A stretch of 64,000 bases of DNA, from positions 9,159,001 to 9,223,000 of the forward strand of contig NC_079888.1 in NCBI RefSeq assembly GCF_029227915.1, written 5' to 3'. Below, in pieces: positions 23,560 through 62,618 of this stretch. A program made the translations under genes and the position numbers. The first letter of the stretch is position 1. The number at the start of each line of letters is the position of its first letter. Below the pieces are notes generated by a model, which saw only the letters and a list, made by a program, of their open reading frames with translations, had not been told where the DNA came from and did no database searches. Source of the DNA: Hydractinia symbiolongicarpus. Lineage: Eukaryota; Cnidaria; Hydrozoa; Anthoathecata; Hydractiniidae.

Positions 23560-26500
23560 ACCTTTTTTTGAGTACTAACGCGATCCGTGCTTCAGTTTTG
23601 CTTGCTTTTAATAAAAATTGTTTAATCCCAGCCTCAACCTTAGGGTTTGTTAGTTTTTTTTACATTTAGACGGAATAATACAAACTAACAAGCCATGAGA
23701 ACGAGGTTGGTGTAAACCAAACGAGGAAATATCTTTTTCTTTCACTAATTTGAAACGTTGGTGAAGTAGTTGCATATTTCTATGAAAACTTTCAGTGTAA
23801 CTTGATGTCACTTCCTGCTTTCGCTTTTTTAATCCTTGCCATATGACGAACTAAGTTCAAAGACAAAATTTTATGTTTCGACATTTTTTCAAAGACACGT
23901 CCTCCTTTTGCACTTATCACTTTCTATACTAGCTAAACGAAGAGAAACACCAAATTTTTTTGTTAATATCTGTTGTTGGTCTCAGCGCGATGTTGTTGTG
24001 GTGCCTCAGATATCTGAAATAACAAATAAAAACACGATATTAAAAAGAAGGCGGACAACCTCTCGAATTTATCCACCTTCTACCGACGAGTCTCTTTTAA
24101 AACCCGTATTCGTGTTCTTAAAATAGCTGTGCGCAGCTTTTATCCCAGACATAGCAAAGTATTTCATTATGATGACAGGCAGAATCGTGGGATTTTTGTA
24201 CCGTTTAACGACTAGCTTTTTTAAATTAGATTTTCACAGGCGATGATTTTTTGTGTTTCTAAGGCAAGTTTTAGCCATCTGCTGTTAAATTGTTTGTCTT
24301 TGTGTTTGTGTGACGAAAATCGGATTTTAAGCGAATGTAAAAAAGCCTGAAGACAAGGCTGCAACTATTATACATATATATCGGGACGGCAAGAACAACA
24401 TAGTCCTGATGTTAGAAAACATTCAAGATGTCCTGGAGACGAGGTTGTTTGGTGGGCAGAAAGTTTTGGCGTGTGAAACATTTTTGAGAAATTTTTAGGT
24501 TTTAATTTCACGAATGAAAGAAAGAAGTAACATAATGTGTGAGGCATGAACATTTATTTCGTTTTTAAAGAAATTAAAAAAAAATGGTCATGGACGTTTG
24601 CGACTGGGAGAATTTGATGAGCATTTATTGGTTAATAATTTTACTTTGGACTTAATCGCACCAGATTCAAAGTCGATGTTTTGTATCAAAAAATACCCAG
24701 TATCCAGTTTTTGTTTAAATGCAACCACTACAACCTCGTTCACAGGTCCTGCTAGCGTTTCTGGGATTGAAGCTAAAAACCATTAATGTTTTTTTTAAAG
24801 CACCACACCATTAATTCGATATTTTGGCAAAAAAGAAATAATTTGCAAAAGTAAACTTTTGCGAATAAAACAAGGTTAAATTTAATCGAAAAAAATACGG
24901 AAGTTTGTGCACAAACTCGAATGCAGTGCGTTACAGTAAACTTTAGAGCTGTCAGTAAACATAATAGCTGTTGAGAAGAAAACAGGCCAAAGGATAAAGA
25001 AAACTATAAGCTGTGTAGACTGGCTGACGCTTGACAGTCTCCTTCCCTGGGTTCTTTTCCGCTTTTTTATTAAGGATAATAAAAATTTTGATCAACTTAG
25101 TTTTCCGCATCAGCTTTTTAAAGTTGATATTTTATCCCACTACCATTGTATGCATACACAATGGAACAAATGGATTTTTTTAAAACTTCGTCATTCTACT
25201 TTCTTTTATTTTCTCAATGTTGTAATAATGTAACGGTGTCCCCTAGGTTTGTTCATAAATGAGAAATGAAGGGAGGGTGTTTTAACGCAATTTTTAGCAA
25301 CATTTGTCTCAATATATTACGTACACGACCGTACCTTATCGGGCAAAAATGTCAAAAACGAGTACGGAGTGACTAACATTTTGTCCAATAAGGTAACGTT
25401 TCTACTTTTTGGAATGGGGTTAAAAACAGTTGTAGTAAAACGCCAAAGAGAAACGTGGCGACGTCAGAACATGCTTTACTATTTTATATAGTTTTCAAAG
25501 TATTTATAAGGTGACAGTTGCCAGAGAGTCATTTTTTAGCTGGAATTTTTTGCTTAGCGCACTGAAAAAATATGAAGTGTCACAAATCACCTAAATCTCA
25601 TACTAGGAAGTACTTATTAGTTGTTAACATTCAGCCGCCAGGTTTTACTTGCATAAAAATGGCGTATACTATATACTACTAAAAAACTTAATTTTTGTTG
25701 ATTACTTTTAAACTCTATTTTAACGTTTAAAAATAGAAGTTGGCGGATAAACGTTATTCCATGGAAACTATTAAGCACTAATTTTTGACAGTATTTTGCA
25801 AAGCAAGCAAAAAATCGTATTTCCCCAGAAAATATTTGACCTCTCCAGGCTTGGCAATACAGACGTCATAGAAATTTCTAAACTATTTTATAACATAATG
25901 AAGCATAATTTTATGTTATCCGTCTCTTTATTATTTGTTTACAACGCTGAGAATCTTTGACAAATGCACACTTGTTTTTTTAGATGCTATCCCAAGCCTT
26001 ACAAGCCCTGGGGAACACAAAGATAGTTAATCTGATAAAAACAAAGTTGCTTCGCCCTCTAGAATGACGTCACTGGCCGCATAAATTACAAAGTCAAAAT
26101 TTTTAATATATGTATGAGTAAAAGATAGCTACCATTTGAATATCAATATTTCGTATTTACTTATTAATTAATTTATTTATTCATAAATGTCGAGTAACAG
26201 CTGTCGCGTGTGAATGAGACTATGAAATGTTTCATTCCGTTGCGTTAAAAAAAAGAAAATATTATTGAGTTTTAAAGAAAAAGAAAAGGCGATTGAAGAT
26301 TGAACTTTTTTATTGATAATACTTAAAATTGTATCTACGTTAAAAATCCTGACATCATAGATTTAACAGAACAGAAAAAGTTAAATTAATTGAAAGCTAC
26401 CATCTCGTTTTGTATTGTTTTTTTGTTAATGTTTCTACATCTTTCTATTTTTTTGTTTATGTTTTTTATTGTGACTTGTTTGAAGAAAAAAGAGATGAAA

Positions 26501-27400
26501 GAAAAGAAAGAAAGTAAACAAATTGTATGTTAAAGAATGAAGCTTGTTGCAACGTTCGGAAACGAAATCATTTTTGGACATTTAACTAACACGTTTTGGT
26601 TTTGAACGCTGCTTAGATTTTAGTATAATTAATTGATTGAAAAAATGATCTTGCTAATCGACTTAATAATGAAGGAGCGAGTAGAAATCTCACATACATT
26701 AGAGACTGTCAAAAATTGCACACTCAAATCAAACTATTTGTCCCTCCATTCTTAATTCAGGCATCTTTGTTTCTTTCCTTGCATGGTTTGCAAATCTAAC
26801 GTTTTCGGATTTTGTTAACCAACGAATGTTATTCCACTATTTTTTGTTTATACAAAAAAGATTTCGCTAATTTTTAGTAATCTCTAATTCTTTGTTGCGA
26901 TTTCGACTTTTTACTTTATTCAGTAAGGTAACGGAAACATGCTTAAAACCAAAAAAAAAAGTTTTTACTTCTAAAAAAATAAACAAAAAAATAAAATAAA
27001 AGAATGATTATTGAATGATCGTATTTTTAGCTTTCCTGTCCCAACGCAGTGACGAATAGTTTTTGCTTCAATCTGGTCCCCACGATTATTATAGGTGTAA
27101 AATAGCCCTGGAGACAATGTTGACTTCGTTAAATTTTTTTAAAATATATTGCTAATTATGAATTACTACTACCAGGCTGTTTCGTTATTAAAAATTTAAC
27201 ATGGTTGATGTGTGGATAGACTGGTAACTAGGTTGTTGTTGAATTAAACATATTGTAACAGTTTTTTTTTTCTAAAGGATACAATAAAAAGAGAGAAAAG
27301 TGGAAGATTGACCGAAAAAAGATAAATAAGAATATTAATAATATTAATAATATCAAATGAAAATATAAATATAAAGAAAAATCAAATCAAGAGGACAGCC
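23560..27400. other. intergenic, no gene seen
   Basis: AT-rich. It contains scattered copies or partial copies of the CCCTGGGGACGAGGTTG motif (24431, 24731 reversed, about 26005). An imperfect inverted repeat with CCTTATCGGGCAAAAATGT and ACATTTTGTCCAATAAGG lies at 25333-25394. The 96-codon frame at 23836 has no recognisable features. Confidence 0.5.
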
Positions 27401-27406
27401 TAGAAC

Positions 27407-52305
<24,899 letters not shown>

Positions 52306-52562
52306 ACGCTGAAACTTGCCCAGAGAATTTCTTAATCGTATCCTACCGTGCTCTACCATACAATGAAATGCTACAACAAATCATGCTACAAAAGTATAAA
52401 CTTCTCAGTAACTTTGACGACAAATGCGTGTGACCGCAACGATTTTGGCCGAGTGGGTGCGAATGCGTGCCGTTTGGAAGACTTTATAATGTAGTTTTAA
52501 ATGCTCGATCACGTGACCGTAGATTATATTTAAAATAATTCTGTCTAAATTTGCTTGTGTGT

Positions 52563-52616
52563 ATTAAAGTGTCACTGTGGAATCGAAAAGCTGTCTTGTC
52601 GAAAAATCGTAATAAA
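52563..52616 (+). terminator. candidate polyadenylation signals of AHCYL
   Basis: ATTAAA at 52563 and AATAAA at 52611 lie about 260-310 bases after the stop codon. Confidence 0.5.
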
Positions 52617-52619
52617 AAT

Positions 52620-55290
52620 ACTCTCGATAATTGATCGCATGAAGGTTCTTTCAGGTCCCGTCAAGTAAAAAATTAGGTTAAATTAGCTTAAAATCAGCCT
52701 GTTCATGTTCAGTTCATTTAGAAGTGTGTTTTTTTAAAAAGTTTAGTTTCCCTCAGGTGGTTGGTTTACTTAAATAAATAAATAAAAAATGAAAAATAAA
52801 AAAATATTTTGTATATCGATAGCTTTTTATTATGTAATCCAACATCGTTTAGCTGATAGTATGATGTCTTACTTGGTTTTATTATGTTCCGCTTGGTTTT
52901 AATCTTCTTCGATCAGACGAGTTGTCACAAGCGCAAATAGAAAAGTCAGGCACTGAACATTTGCCTTCCATAGCAACCCTGCATCTAAATCGCTTTTCAG
53001 AGTCTCTAAATGCCCGGCGCTTGAATAAGGTTAGACTTTTTTCCCCCGCGAAAGCGGACGGTGAACCTGACACCCCAAACTGTCACAGGGGTGAATGAAA
53101 CTCGACATTCATTGTCGAAGATTTTGATTAGCGCTGTTTTATTTTCCGGGAAAATAACTGTAAAACGACCTTATATGGAAACGAAAAAAAATTCTTGCTT
53201 ACGCTAAATCTAATTCCCGACCCTTTTACCAGAAGTTGTTAACAATAAAGACTTTTTCTGGGCAGCGCTTTGTTTTTAAGATAGAAGTCACATCGGCGTT
53301 TTTCGATAACCTTCTGTCTCAAGTTTCTATTATTCTTTGTCCATTTTTCCACAGTTAGCTAAACTTTTTTCCTCTCACAAAATCAATGTTTTTGCTTCAA
53401 AAGTTAAATAATTGTAAAATAAAAACTACCCCAGGGAACCTCGTCCCCAGCGCATCTTGTCTTTTTTAACATCGGATGGCGATATCGCCGAAGTTTTACC
53501 CCAAGATAATGTTTCGAGAGAAGAGACCGTATACATAAACCGTTTAAATCGCCCAAGTAAATCCGGAAAAAGGTAATCCGAATCCTTCGGGTAACCCAAA
53601 TTCAAATGGATAACGTCAAAATATCGAGGATTTACTTCGACTTGCGAAACACGCAGAGCCTAGTACCGACAAGGTAGTTTTTTCTTAATTTCGAAGCGAG
53701 GTCATTAAATGTGGAATGTCCTAAATATATTTATCTTCAAATTACGTTATTGCAAGATAGATATTTTATTTTCTAATGAAATTTCTATAAAAATACAATC
53801 CAAAAATACTAAATATTTACAGCCCTTTTTAAAGATTCAACTTTTTAAATTAATTTCGGAATTATTTCTAATTTATTATTTATTAGTGATAAACAATGTC
53901 GGCTCTTTTACACGGCACTTTTAAATGACGTACTTTCAAAAAATGGATGACGACGCTGCTGTATATTTTTCCATAAAAGTTTTTTTTAATCGATTACCAC
54001 CAACACGGACTAACGTAACAAACGACCCACAAATTATTAAGAAAAATTATTAAAAAAGATATCCCGTAACTGAGATACCATCTTGAAATATAGCAACACT
54101 CCAATGTGTAATTTCTAAAAATGGTAAACCAAACAGTGTTAAAAACTGCAAAGTAAGCTTCTCAGCATATAATGATGTAAACAGATAAAAGTTTTAAACC
54201 TTTTAAAAGTAAGACACGAGACTAGGTCTAAATTTTTTCAAACAACAAAGATGCAAGAGTCTTCTTGCTAACACAAGTCTATTGTTTTTTGTTTTAATTT
54301 TGAATTTCTTTATTATCCCAGCGAACATTGGAGACTTTCAACTGTTCTTTTTGTGAATTTTCTCTTTATTTTAACTTTAAACTTTGATTAGATCTTGTAT
54401 GTTATTTATATTAGTGATCAAAAATAAAAGGCACAATCTATGCCCATAAAACTTGCATGATTGCATTTTATGTAAAACCACGATTTGTTGAAAATAAATA
54501 AAAACAAGAACATAAAAACGTTCGTGAAACCGTTCAAATTCACTTCCAAAGATTTGAAAAACCTCTTCCCGAAATAAGGTAACTCTAATACCAGTGACGC
54601 AGGGCGTCGCCACAAAGCAACAAATATGGCGTTATTTAGTTTTCTGTCAGGACGTGTAAGTGTTTCTCGGACAAAGTAGCGGTTGTTTTTCATCACCGTC
54701 TTTTCTCTAAACGAATAACAGAAAATGTTATTGATGAAAATGAACAAATTAAGTGTTGATCAAAATTAAAACACGGGCATTTTAAAGCCTATTCCAAGAA
54801 CTCTGATATATGCAGAGCCTTATTTTTGAAATCACATCCGTTAGGGTATTGTAAAACAAACCATTCAACCCTAGACTCAAAAATAGTTAACAGCATTAAC
54901 AGTACACTTCAAATAGCACCAAGAATTCAAAATTACTTTTTCCAGGCCATATTCCGAGTTTGGGGAAAATTACCGAAAATTACCGAAAATAAAAATTGTA
55001 TTAAATAAAGTATGCACGTATATTTTACAATATTGTTTTTCGACCTCAGACCGAATCTTTTTTCGAAAATTTCGCTGATTAAAATCGGCAACTTCGAGAC
55101 AGACAGCTTATAAAATCGTTATAAAAAATATCAAAATAAAATTTCATCTTTTTTTAAAAACAATCGATACCACTTCGATACTCGCACTATGAGAATCTTT
55201 AAAAAAAATAGCCAAACACAAGACCAAAACTAGAATAATCGATAATACCACGATACTGACATTAGTAGAATCGTTACAAGAAAACAACAG
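52620..55290. other. convergent intergenic region; last ARRDC exon expected here
   Basis: No gene is recognised. The alpha-arrestin gene on the minus strand needs one more short exon below 55298 (its exon 6 ends in a clear donor), but I cannot pick it out. A palindromic pair of the dispersed motif (CCAGGGAACC and CCTCGTCCCCAG) lies at 53430-53450. Confidence 0.45.
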
Positions 55291-55297
55291 AGCTTAC

Positions 55298-58200
55298 CTT
55301 GCGTTCTTTTGGTGTGCTACGAGGAATCATATCCTCTGTAAAAGATGAACGTTTCGGCATGAATATGTAATTATCGACAAACGCTGTGGACGGTATGAAA
55401 GCTTGTAAAGGAAAGTTGTAAGTTTCGCTGGCGTGATTGAAACAGCATGTGCCGTCTGTACACTTTTTCAGTTTAACTTTTTCTAACAATAAAAATATTA
55501 GTTACTGAAGTTTTGAAAACTGTCTTGTTTACAAATTCTTGCTACGCCCGCAATAAATGGTATTAAAGCTGCGTAAAAGGCGTAAAATGTGGCGTAAAAA
55601 AGGGGGATTACGTTGTTTGAAAAATACTACCACTATGGGTCAGTACACAAAGAGCTAACGTAATAAACTTATGACAGGAATTGGTAAATCTCTTGTTGTA
55701 TTTTTATGTTAACAGCATTTGATAAACAATTTCAATGGGGGACGAAAATGTGTTCTTACTTTTTAATTCAGTAACAGGACTTAATGGAATTGTACCGATT
55801 GTGATTGGTAGTTGAAATTGCAAGTCAACGCCATTGGGTACCACCATCGTTATCTAAACAGAAGTAAATTGTTAGTGACAGTGTAGGTGTCATGTTACTT
55901 TTTTAACCAGGACATACTTCTAGACGAGTTTCAATGTTTACGTTATTACGGGATTCTTGTGCATTCGTGGAAATATCAGAAAATATTAGGCGAAAAAATG
56001 CAGATTTTAAGTGAAGAAAGCCAAATGATGGTAAAAACTTGTACTGTGGTTACTAGCATCTTTTCACTGATTCACGTTCAAAATCTAAACTACATGCAAG
56101 CTATATTTAAATCTCAAAATCAAAAGATGGCTCTACCTGAGAATAAAGTTTGGAATGGACTAGTCCACAGCTTACCTTCTGCATTATTTTGCCTGTTGGT
56201 TTGCGTAAGATGTCTAGAGATTATAAACAACACGCGCCACGATGAAACTCGTCTTTTCTAAACTCCCCTTAATATCTAAAGTTTGTGCCACTGATTTATA
56301 TTCTGTGTAAGAAATTATTTATCATAAGGTTTACTAGTGAACACGACAGAAACATATTTGATCTGATAAACAATTCACCTTTTGTTATACTACTGACTAC
56401 TTAAAGGAAGGAACTTTCGAGACTTCACGGTTTGATGACCAAGATCGCGAAAGTTAAACACCGCGAAACAGCTTTGAACAGGATCACTTTCAAAAGTTTA
56501 ATACTCCGAAATATGTTGACATAATCATGCATATTATTTTTCACCCTACACACCTTTTAGAAAAGGTTTTCTCGGACTTTTTGCATACTTTTCAATTCAG
56601 GGTTCCCACTCATTTTGCAAGTAACTTTTTTAGGATATTCAGGAGAATTTAGGAGGATTTTAGCTGTCTTTTTAGATGTTTTCAATAAGGGGGGAAAAGA
56701 CATACAAAAATTTAGGAGATTTTAAAAGAATTTGAATTAGTGACAAGGGCAACTTAGCAAATGTAAATATATATTTCTAACTTATATTCCACAAAAAATT
56801 CCATTATACAAATAAAGTTTAATAAATTGTTCTCTAAAAAATTTAGGAGATTTTTAGGAGTGTTTCCACAAAAATAGGAAATTTTAGGATTATTTTAGGA
56901 TTATTTAGGAGGATTTTATTTTTTTAGAATTTTTAGGAGGCGTGGGAACCCTGCAATTTATTTAACTTTAAAACAAAACGAGGTACTAAGTACTTGAACA
57001 TTAACGTTTCGCAATATAACACAGATGGTGTGATGTTAAATAGTTCTCTCGTTAAATCTACATAAAGATGTAAACCAAGGACTTTAATTTCTAAAACAAC
57101 ATATTTTGAAATACATAGATCTTACTGAAGTTTTCCTAATTCAAACAAATACCAGTTTATTATACATATCAGTTTGAAAAAAGGAAACATTTGAATCTTC
57201 CATTCATCAGAGAAAGTCAAATTTGAAAAATCATCCATGACAGTTGGTATTGTAGAAAATAAAAACATTGTCCTAACCCTTGACTAAATGATACACGCAA
57301 CAATATGATCAATTGTCAACTTTGTATACCCATTAACGTAATACAAAAGGTAATACTCCAAAAATAAAACACCTAGCCTAATAATACATGAAGATAAAAG
57401 AGATACCTGCACTTTATAGAACACAGCAAGGTTAGAAGCAATATCGATGGAGGGAGGAATAGCAGGAATTTTTAACATCTGATTCTCCCACACCTTCGTC
57501 CTTCCCCTCTCTATTTTGTTGCCACCAATCGCACTCAATATTGTTTCTTGCATTTTGTAATGTTTATCTGCATGGTAAATTACTTTTTGGATCAGTCTGG
57601 CTTTTATTCCTGCAAAAGATATTTAAATAGATGCTGGAAATGAGTGGATTTTTATTTAGGGGAGCTTTTACACTAATTGTTTGACTTGAGATGAAAGTAA
57701 CAATCCAAGTCAACTGTCAACTGTTAGTTGTATGTTTTTTCGTCACTTTTTACCTTTCTAATATGCGGGTGAAATTGCGAAAAAGCAGTTGTTGGGCGGA
57801 TTCAACCAAGTGGGCTGACGCGCACAGGGAGGAGGACTTGAAGCTCAGAGGGCCTAAGTCTATGTGTGGTAAATTATTGCACCAAAAACATAAGTATCAT
57901 GCAATGAACAAGCTACCAACGAATTATTATTATTGAACTTTTAATAACATAGATGAATATGTGTAAAGAAATATGTTGCGAGTTGAACTTTTAAGTATAA
58001 TAAACCAACCTCACCTCCCATATCTCTTCTTGCTCGATTTCTTGCTCGACAATTCACTGCAATAGATTCACCAGGACAATATCCACTGCGATCTATACTT
58101 GCAGCCAGAGATAAAGAACTTGGTTTGAAGCAAAAACAGCATGTTGTTTTTTCAGCATCATTTGAGACCTTACTCTAAATACAAAGGATTGTAAAAGGTG

Positions 58201-61200
58201 AAAAATAAGAGGCAAAATTCTTATTATATACATACTAAGAAAAAATGGTGTTTTACACATAGAAAAGACAAAGTTAGTTTTTACCTGATATTTTTTAGAA
58301 TTTATATCAATCAATTGCAAAACAGTGAGCGGTTTCACTCGACTTTCTTCACAAAAGCTACGATCAATGTAAGCCTTTGCCCAATATCTGATTGTTCCAT
58401 ATTTATTTTCAAAGGATGACGGAATGTTATTTACCGGTATTTGCACAGAGAAATGGAAAGTATGATGACCGGAAGGTAAAACAGCAGATGTTTCTTCATG
58501 CACTAAAGTTAACCAAAAAAATACTAGATCATATTTGCATAATGGATTAAGAATTTCATCGCTGTTAAGTCATGCATAATCAGTAAAAAGTTAAATCAAA
58601 AGTCAATGCATAGAAATGAGCCTTTTGCTTACGGGTATATATGCTACAAACACTGAAAAAAAGAATCTGTTGCTGCCAGTAAGCAGAAAACATTGATTCT
58701 TTTTAATTTGGTTCCAGGCAACTAAATTTAAGAATGAGTGCTTTAAGCTTCTATAAAAGTAACATACAGTATAATTTTAAACTTAATAATGACTGGTTTT
58801 TAATTTAAAGAGTTTCAGGTACTTATTTTTGTCAGCATTTGTTGGTGACTTTGTTAAACCATAAGAATTCATAACAAAATTTAAAAAAATCCTCTTACTA
58901 AAAATTAGTTTTCTTATTACTGTAGGATACATTAACTTTATAACTTTTTTTATAACCATTGAAAATTCCCTTTGGTTAATTATAAAACAAGAAGCCTTGC
59001 AGCTTAAAGATTTCCGTCATTAGCCTGAAAGATTTTGAAATTTAAAGTAGACTTTAAAATTGGAGAATTATGGGGTAAACCAATCACAACGAGTATCACA
59101 ATTCTCAACTATTATTGTGCAACATGCAACAGCCCCACGTAGTGTGTCATCTCCCCAATTTTCCTTACATGGCAAGGATTAACCTGGGGCCATGGTAGCA
59201 TTCACTCACCCATACTGAATTGCAGCCAAAGGAAATTGAACCCTGTTCTCCCGCACAAAATGTCAGAGTTATAACCACTAAGCTATAGCGCCATTAAAAA
59301 CGGCTAAGTATTCTGTTACTGGCTAATTATCAGTTCTCCTTGAGTGCCTAATTTACTTGAAATTTTTTCTTAAACTCACTGAAGTATCACACAATATTTT
59401 TCTAAGATTTCTTAGAAAAGATTTCATTTTTAAAATCTCACGATCATCAATTTATCAAATTCGCAAATTTATTGTGTTTACCCTTTTTTGTTTCAACTTG
59501 TTGAATTCAATTTGTCAATTTGAAATTACAGAAGTTGATATGTTTAACTTTCAACTAATCAGACTCTTGGAAAAGAAATTCAAATTTGAGAATTTGAATT
59601 AAAAAAAGATACCAAACGTAATTTGTTGAATTCTGCAAAATAAATCCTGTATTGTCTACAGGTTTTAAAATCATGTATCGCCTGCTTAATATGTTACTTG
59701 TTTAACAAAGATATCAAAAACCAACTTGATTAAATTTATATACATATATTTATATATATAATATACCTTGTGTCTTTTTAATAAATTCCCTTTTCAAATC
59801 AAAAAAACAAGGAGAAGTTAAAGAGACAATAATTAAACAACCTGTTTTTAATACATAAATCTTAAAATTGTATTCTTGTTTCTCATTTTTAATTGGGTCT
59901 GCATAGCTCAAAATGAGCATAAAATACTCTAGGACCCCTATCTATGCTACGGCCCCTCCTGGAAATAATACACAGGATTTGTGAGGCTAGCCATATAAAA
60001 TATACAACCAACGTATCCAGAGAGGTTTTGCTACCGGTTTGCGATCCTTCAAAACGATTGAACTGCTTGGATTTGACGTACATGCGATCACATTCGTAAC
60101 ATTTAAATGTTCAAAATTTTGAATTCATGAGCCTACCACCATCTTTACTCACTCAGCCATTTCAAAATAAATCAAGTGAACAACAGCTTCAGCCAATGTT
60201 ATAGACCCAACACTACGTCTGTGAACGTAGGCTGGTGAATGGTTTCCCGTCGAAATCAATACAGCCCTGGGGACAAGGTTGGTATTCACAATTTTATTGG
60301 TCAATATTTGCATGTTTTCAGTGTTCAAACACGTGTACATATAACATAAAACTTTATTCGCGATTGATAAAAACTTTTTCAATGAACATCTGTTTTTAAA
60401 AAACAATGCGAATTACAACATTCCCGCCAGAATACATTTCGAACGATAATTGTTTTATGATATATTTATATTGTAAGTATTAATTCTGTGAAAAAAGTTT
60501 TAACAGGTATTTATCAGCAATAAAGACTAAAAACGAAAAATATATAAAATTATGTTATAAAATGCAAGTAATAATTGTACAAAATTTTGCTTTTTGGAGT
60601 GGAAACGACACAATTATTGGTAAAGATCACAAAGAAGCTTTTAACAGCTAATTATCCTGCATTGGCTAACTATATATTCTGTTACAGGTTAAACATCAGT
60701 TCACCTGACTGTTCAGTCCAAGCAACAGTAATTTATCTGATAGAAGTAGCCCCAGAAAGTGTCATTTGGAAGTTATTTTTTGCCCCTTTTTCCTCATATG
60801 AACAGGAGTTGGGTGTCCAGTCATGGAAGAATTACGCAAGGCAGGATAATGGTTTTTTTGTTGCTGGCTTTTTAAGAAAAAAGGCACTCTAATCAAAGCA
60901 CTATTTTGTGTATGTGGGTAGCTAGCTAGCTAGTAAGTAATTTCATAACTATTAAAAGGGGTATGCCACCACTAATCAAAAGGAGATCCAAGTCAACACT
61001 AAAAATTGAGATAGCTAGCTAGCCAGCACACCTTTCTTACTTATTTATAAAATAATTCTTACCTGATATACAAATTAAAAAATATAGTGCTTTAGCTCCA
61101 CGGTTATCAAAAAAGCTACTACGACCAAACCAGAGACCACAAAGGGCAGGCTTCTCATTTTAAGGTACGCGATTGCGTTCCTACACCCTATTGCGTACCT

Positions 61201-62618
61201 GAATTACGTGATATACGAGAAGAACCGCGTAACTCCGTTGACAGAGTACATCTAGATCTGAAAATTATTGAAAAATCCTGGACCTTTTAATCCACAAGCA
61301 AGCCTATTCATAGCCAACCTAAACATCCTAGCTAATTCACCGACTCCTGACTTAGTTAAAAGAACTATGTAGACAAAAATCTCTTTTGACTGGCCCTTTT
61401 GTCGTTGGTAACCAGATCTTACACAAGAAATCCAGCCATGCGGTTCTCAACTAATGTGGAGGTGAATGACGACGTAGCACAGATATAGCAAGTCTGCAAA
61501 ACAGCACTAACAGGCCAAACAGACATTTTATCATGGATTTAATTGTAAATAATTTCTTCACATGACAAAACAACTGGAAACCATTTATTAAAATGACAGT
61601 ATAGTCATGCATACTATTTCGGACATGTAGAAAAGGAAGTTAAGATTGAGAGCTCAATCATCGTGTTTGGGGTGAACGCTTCAAAAAGTCCCCCACTTTT
61701 ATACTGCAATATGAATGCACAACAAAGATTAACCTTGGAGCCCGTATCGCACGTGTAACATCCTTTGCACGCGCATTGTTAAACAAATAAATAGCCATTG
61801 TAAAAACCACGTACCCAGAGCAAATTAGGTACGCTACGCAATCGCGTACATGGTCAACTGGTGTACACGATAGATCATGTAAGCATATATTTACAAAATG
61901 AGTAGCCTGCAGGGGACGACCAAGAAAATGTAAGCACTTTTACTCATGGCCGCACACGGAATGTTTCGGCCACACGAAGAGTACACAATCTCTGTTCAGA
62001 TTGGTCATTAAATTGACAGATATTAAAAATTCCGCCCTGCGTAGCGGCGATGGAAATTAACAAGACAATAAAAATAACATAAAAAATTTGGCAGGGGTTG
62101 TATTAATAGGTTGCAATTTGTGAACAAAAACACTGTCTCTGCAAATAACTTTATGAAATATATATAAATTAAAAAACTGTGAATCCCTGATTTTAACATT
62201 GCTTGTATATCACTTACATATTGTTTGAATTAGATTTTTTTCTAAACTGAACCCTGATTGACACGAAGTTACTTTCAAATTTCTCAATTTATATACCTGT
62301 CAATTTTTCTATATGATATACATTTAAACTTGTGCCTAACCTAAAATACTTACTAGAGCTTCCCCATGCTGTGAATGTTTGATTCCAAAAGCTCTTATGG
62401 CTACTGACATTCTCATAAATCCCCTGAACTTTTTGATTTTGCCAGCAAACAAATGATTCTCCACGAAATTGTATACGTATGCCATGGAGTTCAATTTGTG
62501 AGCGCAAGTTTAAATCAACACTTCCATCAATTGTATCACCTGCATAATATGCATTCTTATTATCTTTAAACTTGATATCAAAGCTGTTAACACTATTTTC
62601 CTTTATGGCTTCTTCCAT
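55298..62618 (-). CDS. alpha-arrestin, arrestin domain-containing protein (ARRDC family)
   Basis: Exons in gene order are 62618-62354, 58502-58285, 58174-58015, 57609-57407, 55853-55760 and 55482-55298. All have GT-AG borders and consistent phases (1, 0, 1, 0, 1, 0), giving 375 residues without the last exon. The start is MEEAIKENSVNSFDIKF. The arrestin-N domain has YYAGDTIDGSVDL, RIQFRGES, PSGHHTFHFSVQIP and KYGTIRYWAKAYIDR. The arrestin-C domain has the hinge KTTCCFCF, IDRSGYCPGESIAVN, KIPAIPPSI and LPITIGTIPL. The downstream tail has TEDMIPRSTPKERK. The order and the CxC hinge are those of ARRDC2/3/4-type adaptors, which recruit HECT ubiquitin ligases through C-terminal PPxY motifs. No PPxY is visible in the exons found, so it should lie in the missing last exon. 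Confidence 0.92.
56598..56953. mobile_element. hAT-type MITE, 356 bp
   Basis: The termini are CAGGGTTCCCAC and its exact complement GTGGGAACCCTG. CAATT flanks both sides. The interior is rich in TTTAGGAG words and does not code. CAGNG termini are typical of hAT elements; a 5-base duplication is short for hAT, where 8 is usual. Confidence 0.75.
59125..59292 (-). mobile_element. SINE 5' part (same family as 14111)
   Basis: On the minus strand it runs CGCTATAGCTTAGTGGTTAT, GGGAGAACAGGGTTCAATTT, then GGTTAATCC and GGGAAAATTGGGGAGATG as in the full copies, and stops at the GTGTGGG-equivalent position. The B box is eroded. Confidence 0.75.
59889..60010 (+). mobile_element. SINE 3' part (same family)
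   Basis: AATTGGGTCTGC, CTCAAAATGAGCATAAAAT, GGCCCCTCCTGGAAATAAT and TTTGTGAGGCTAGCCAT match the 3' half of the copy at 37330. No tRNA-like head is attached. Confidence 0.75.
61165..61850. mobile_element. possible TIR element, ~690 bp
   Basis: GGTACGCGATTGCGTTCC at the left matches the reverse complement of CAATCGCGTACA at the right end, and a second GGTACGC word lies 15 bases inside. It is non-coding, in ARRDC intron 1. Confidence 0.5.

Noticed and set aside
55887-56261. 124-codon plus-strand frame
   Set aside because: Antisense within an ARRDC intron, no recognisable domain, no splice or start context. It is the longest unexplained frame but I cannot support it.
57691-57936. 81-codon plus-strand frame with a polar middle
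   Set aside because: Antisense in an ARRDC intron. One polar stretch looks protein-like, but nothing recognisable supports it.
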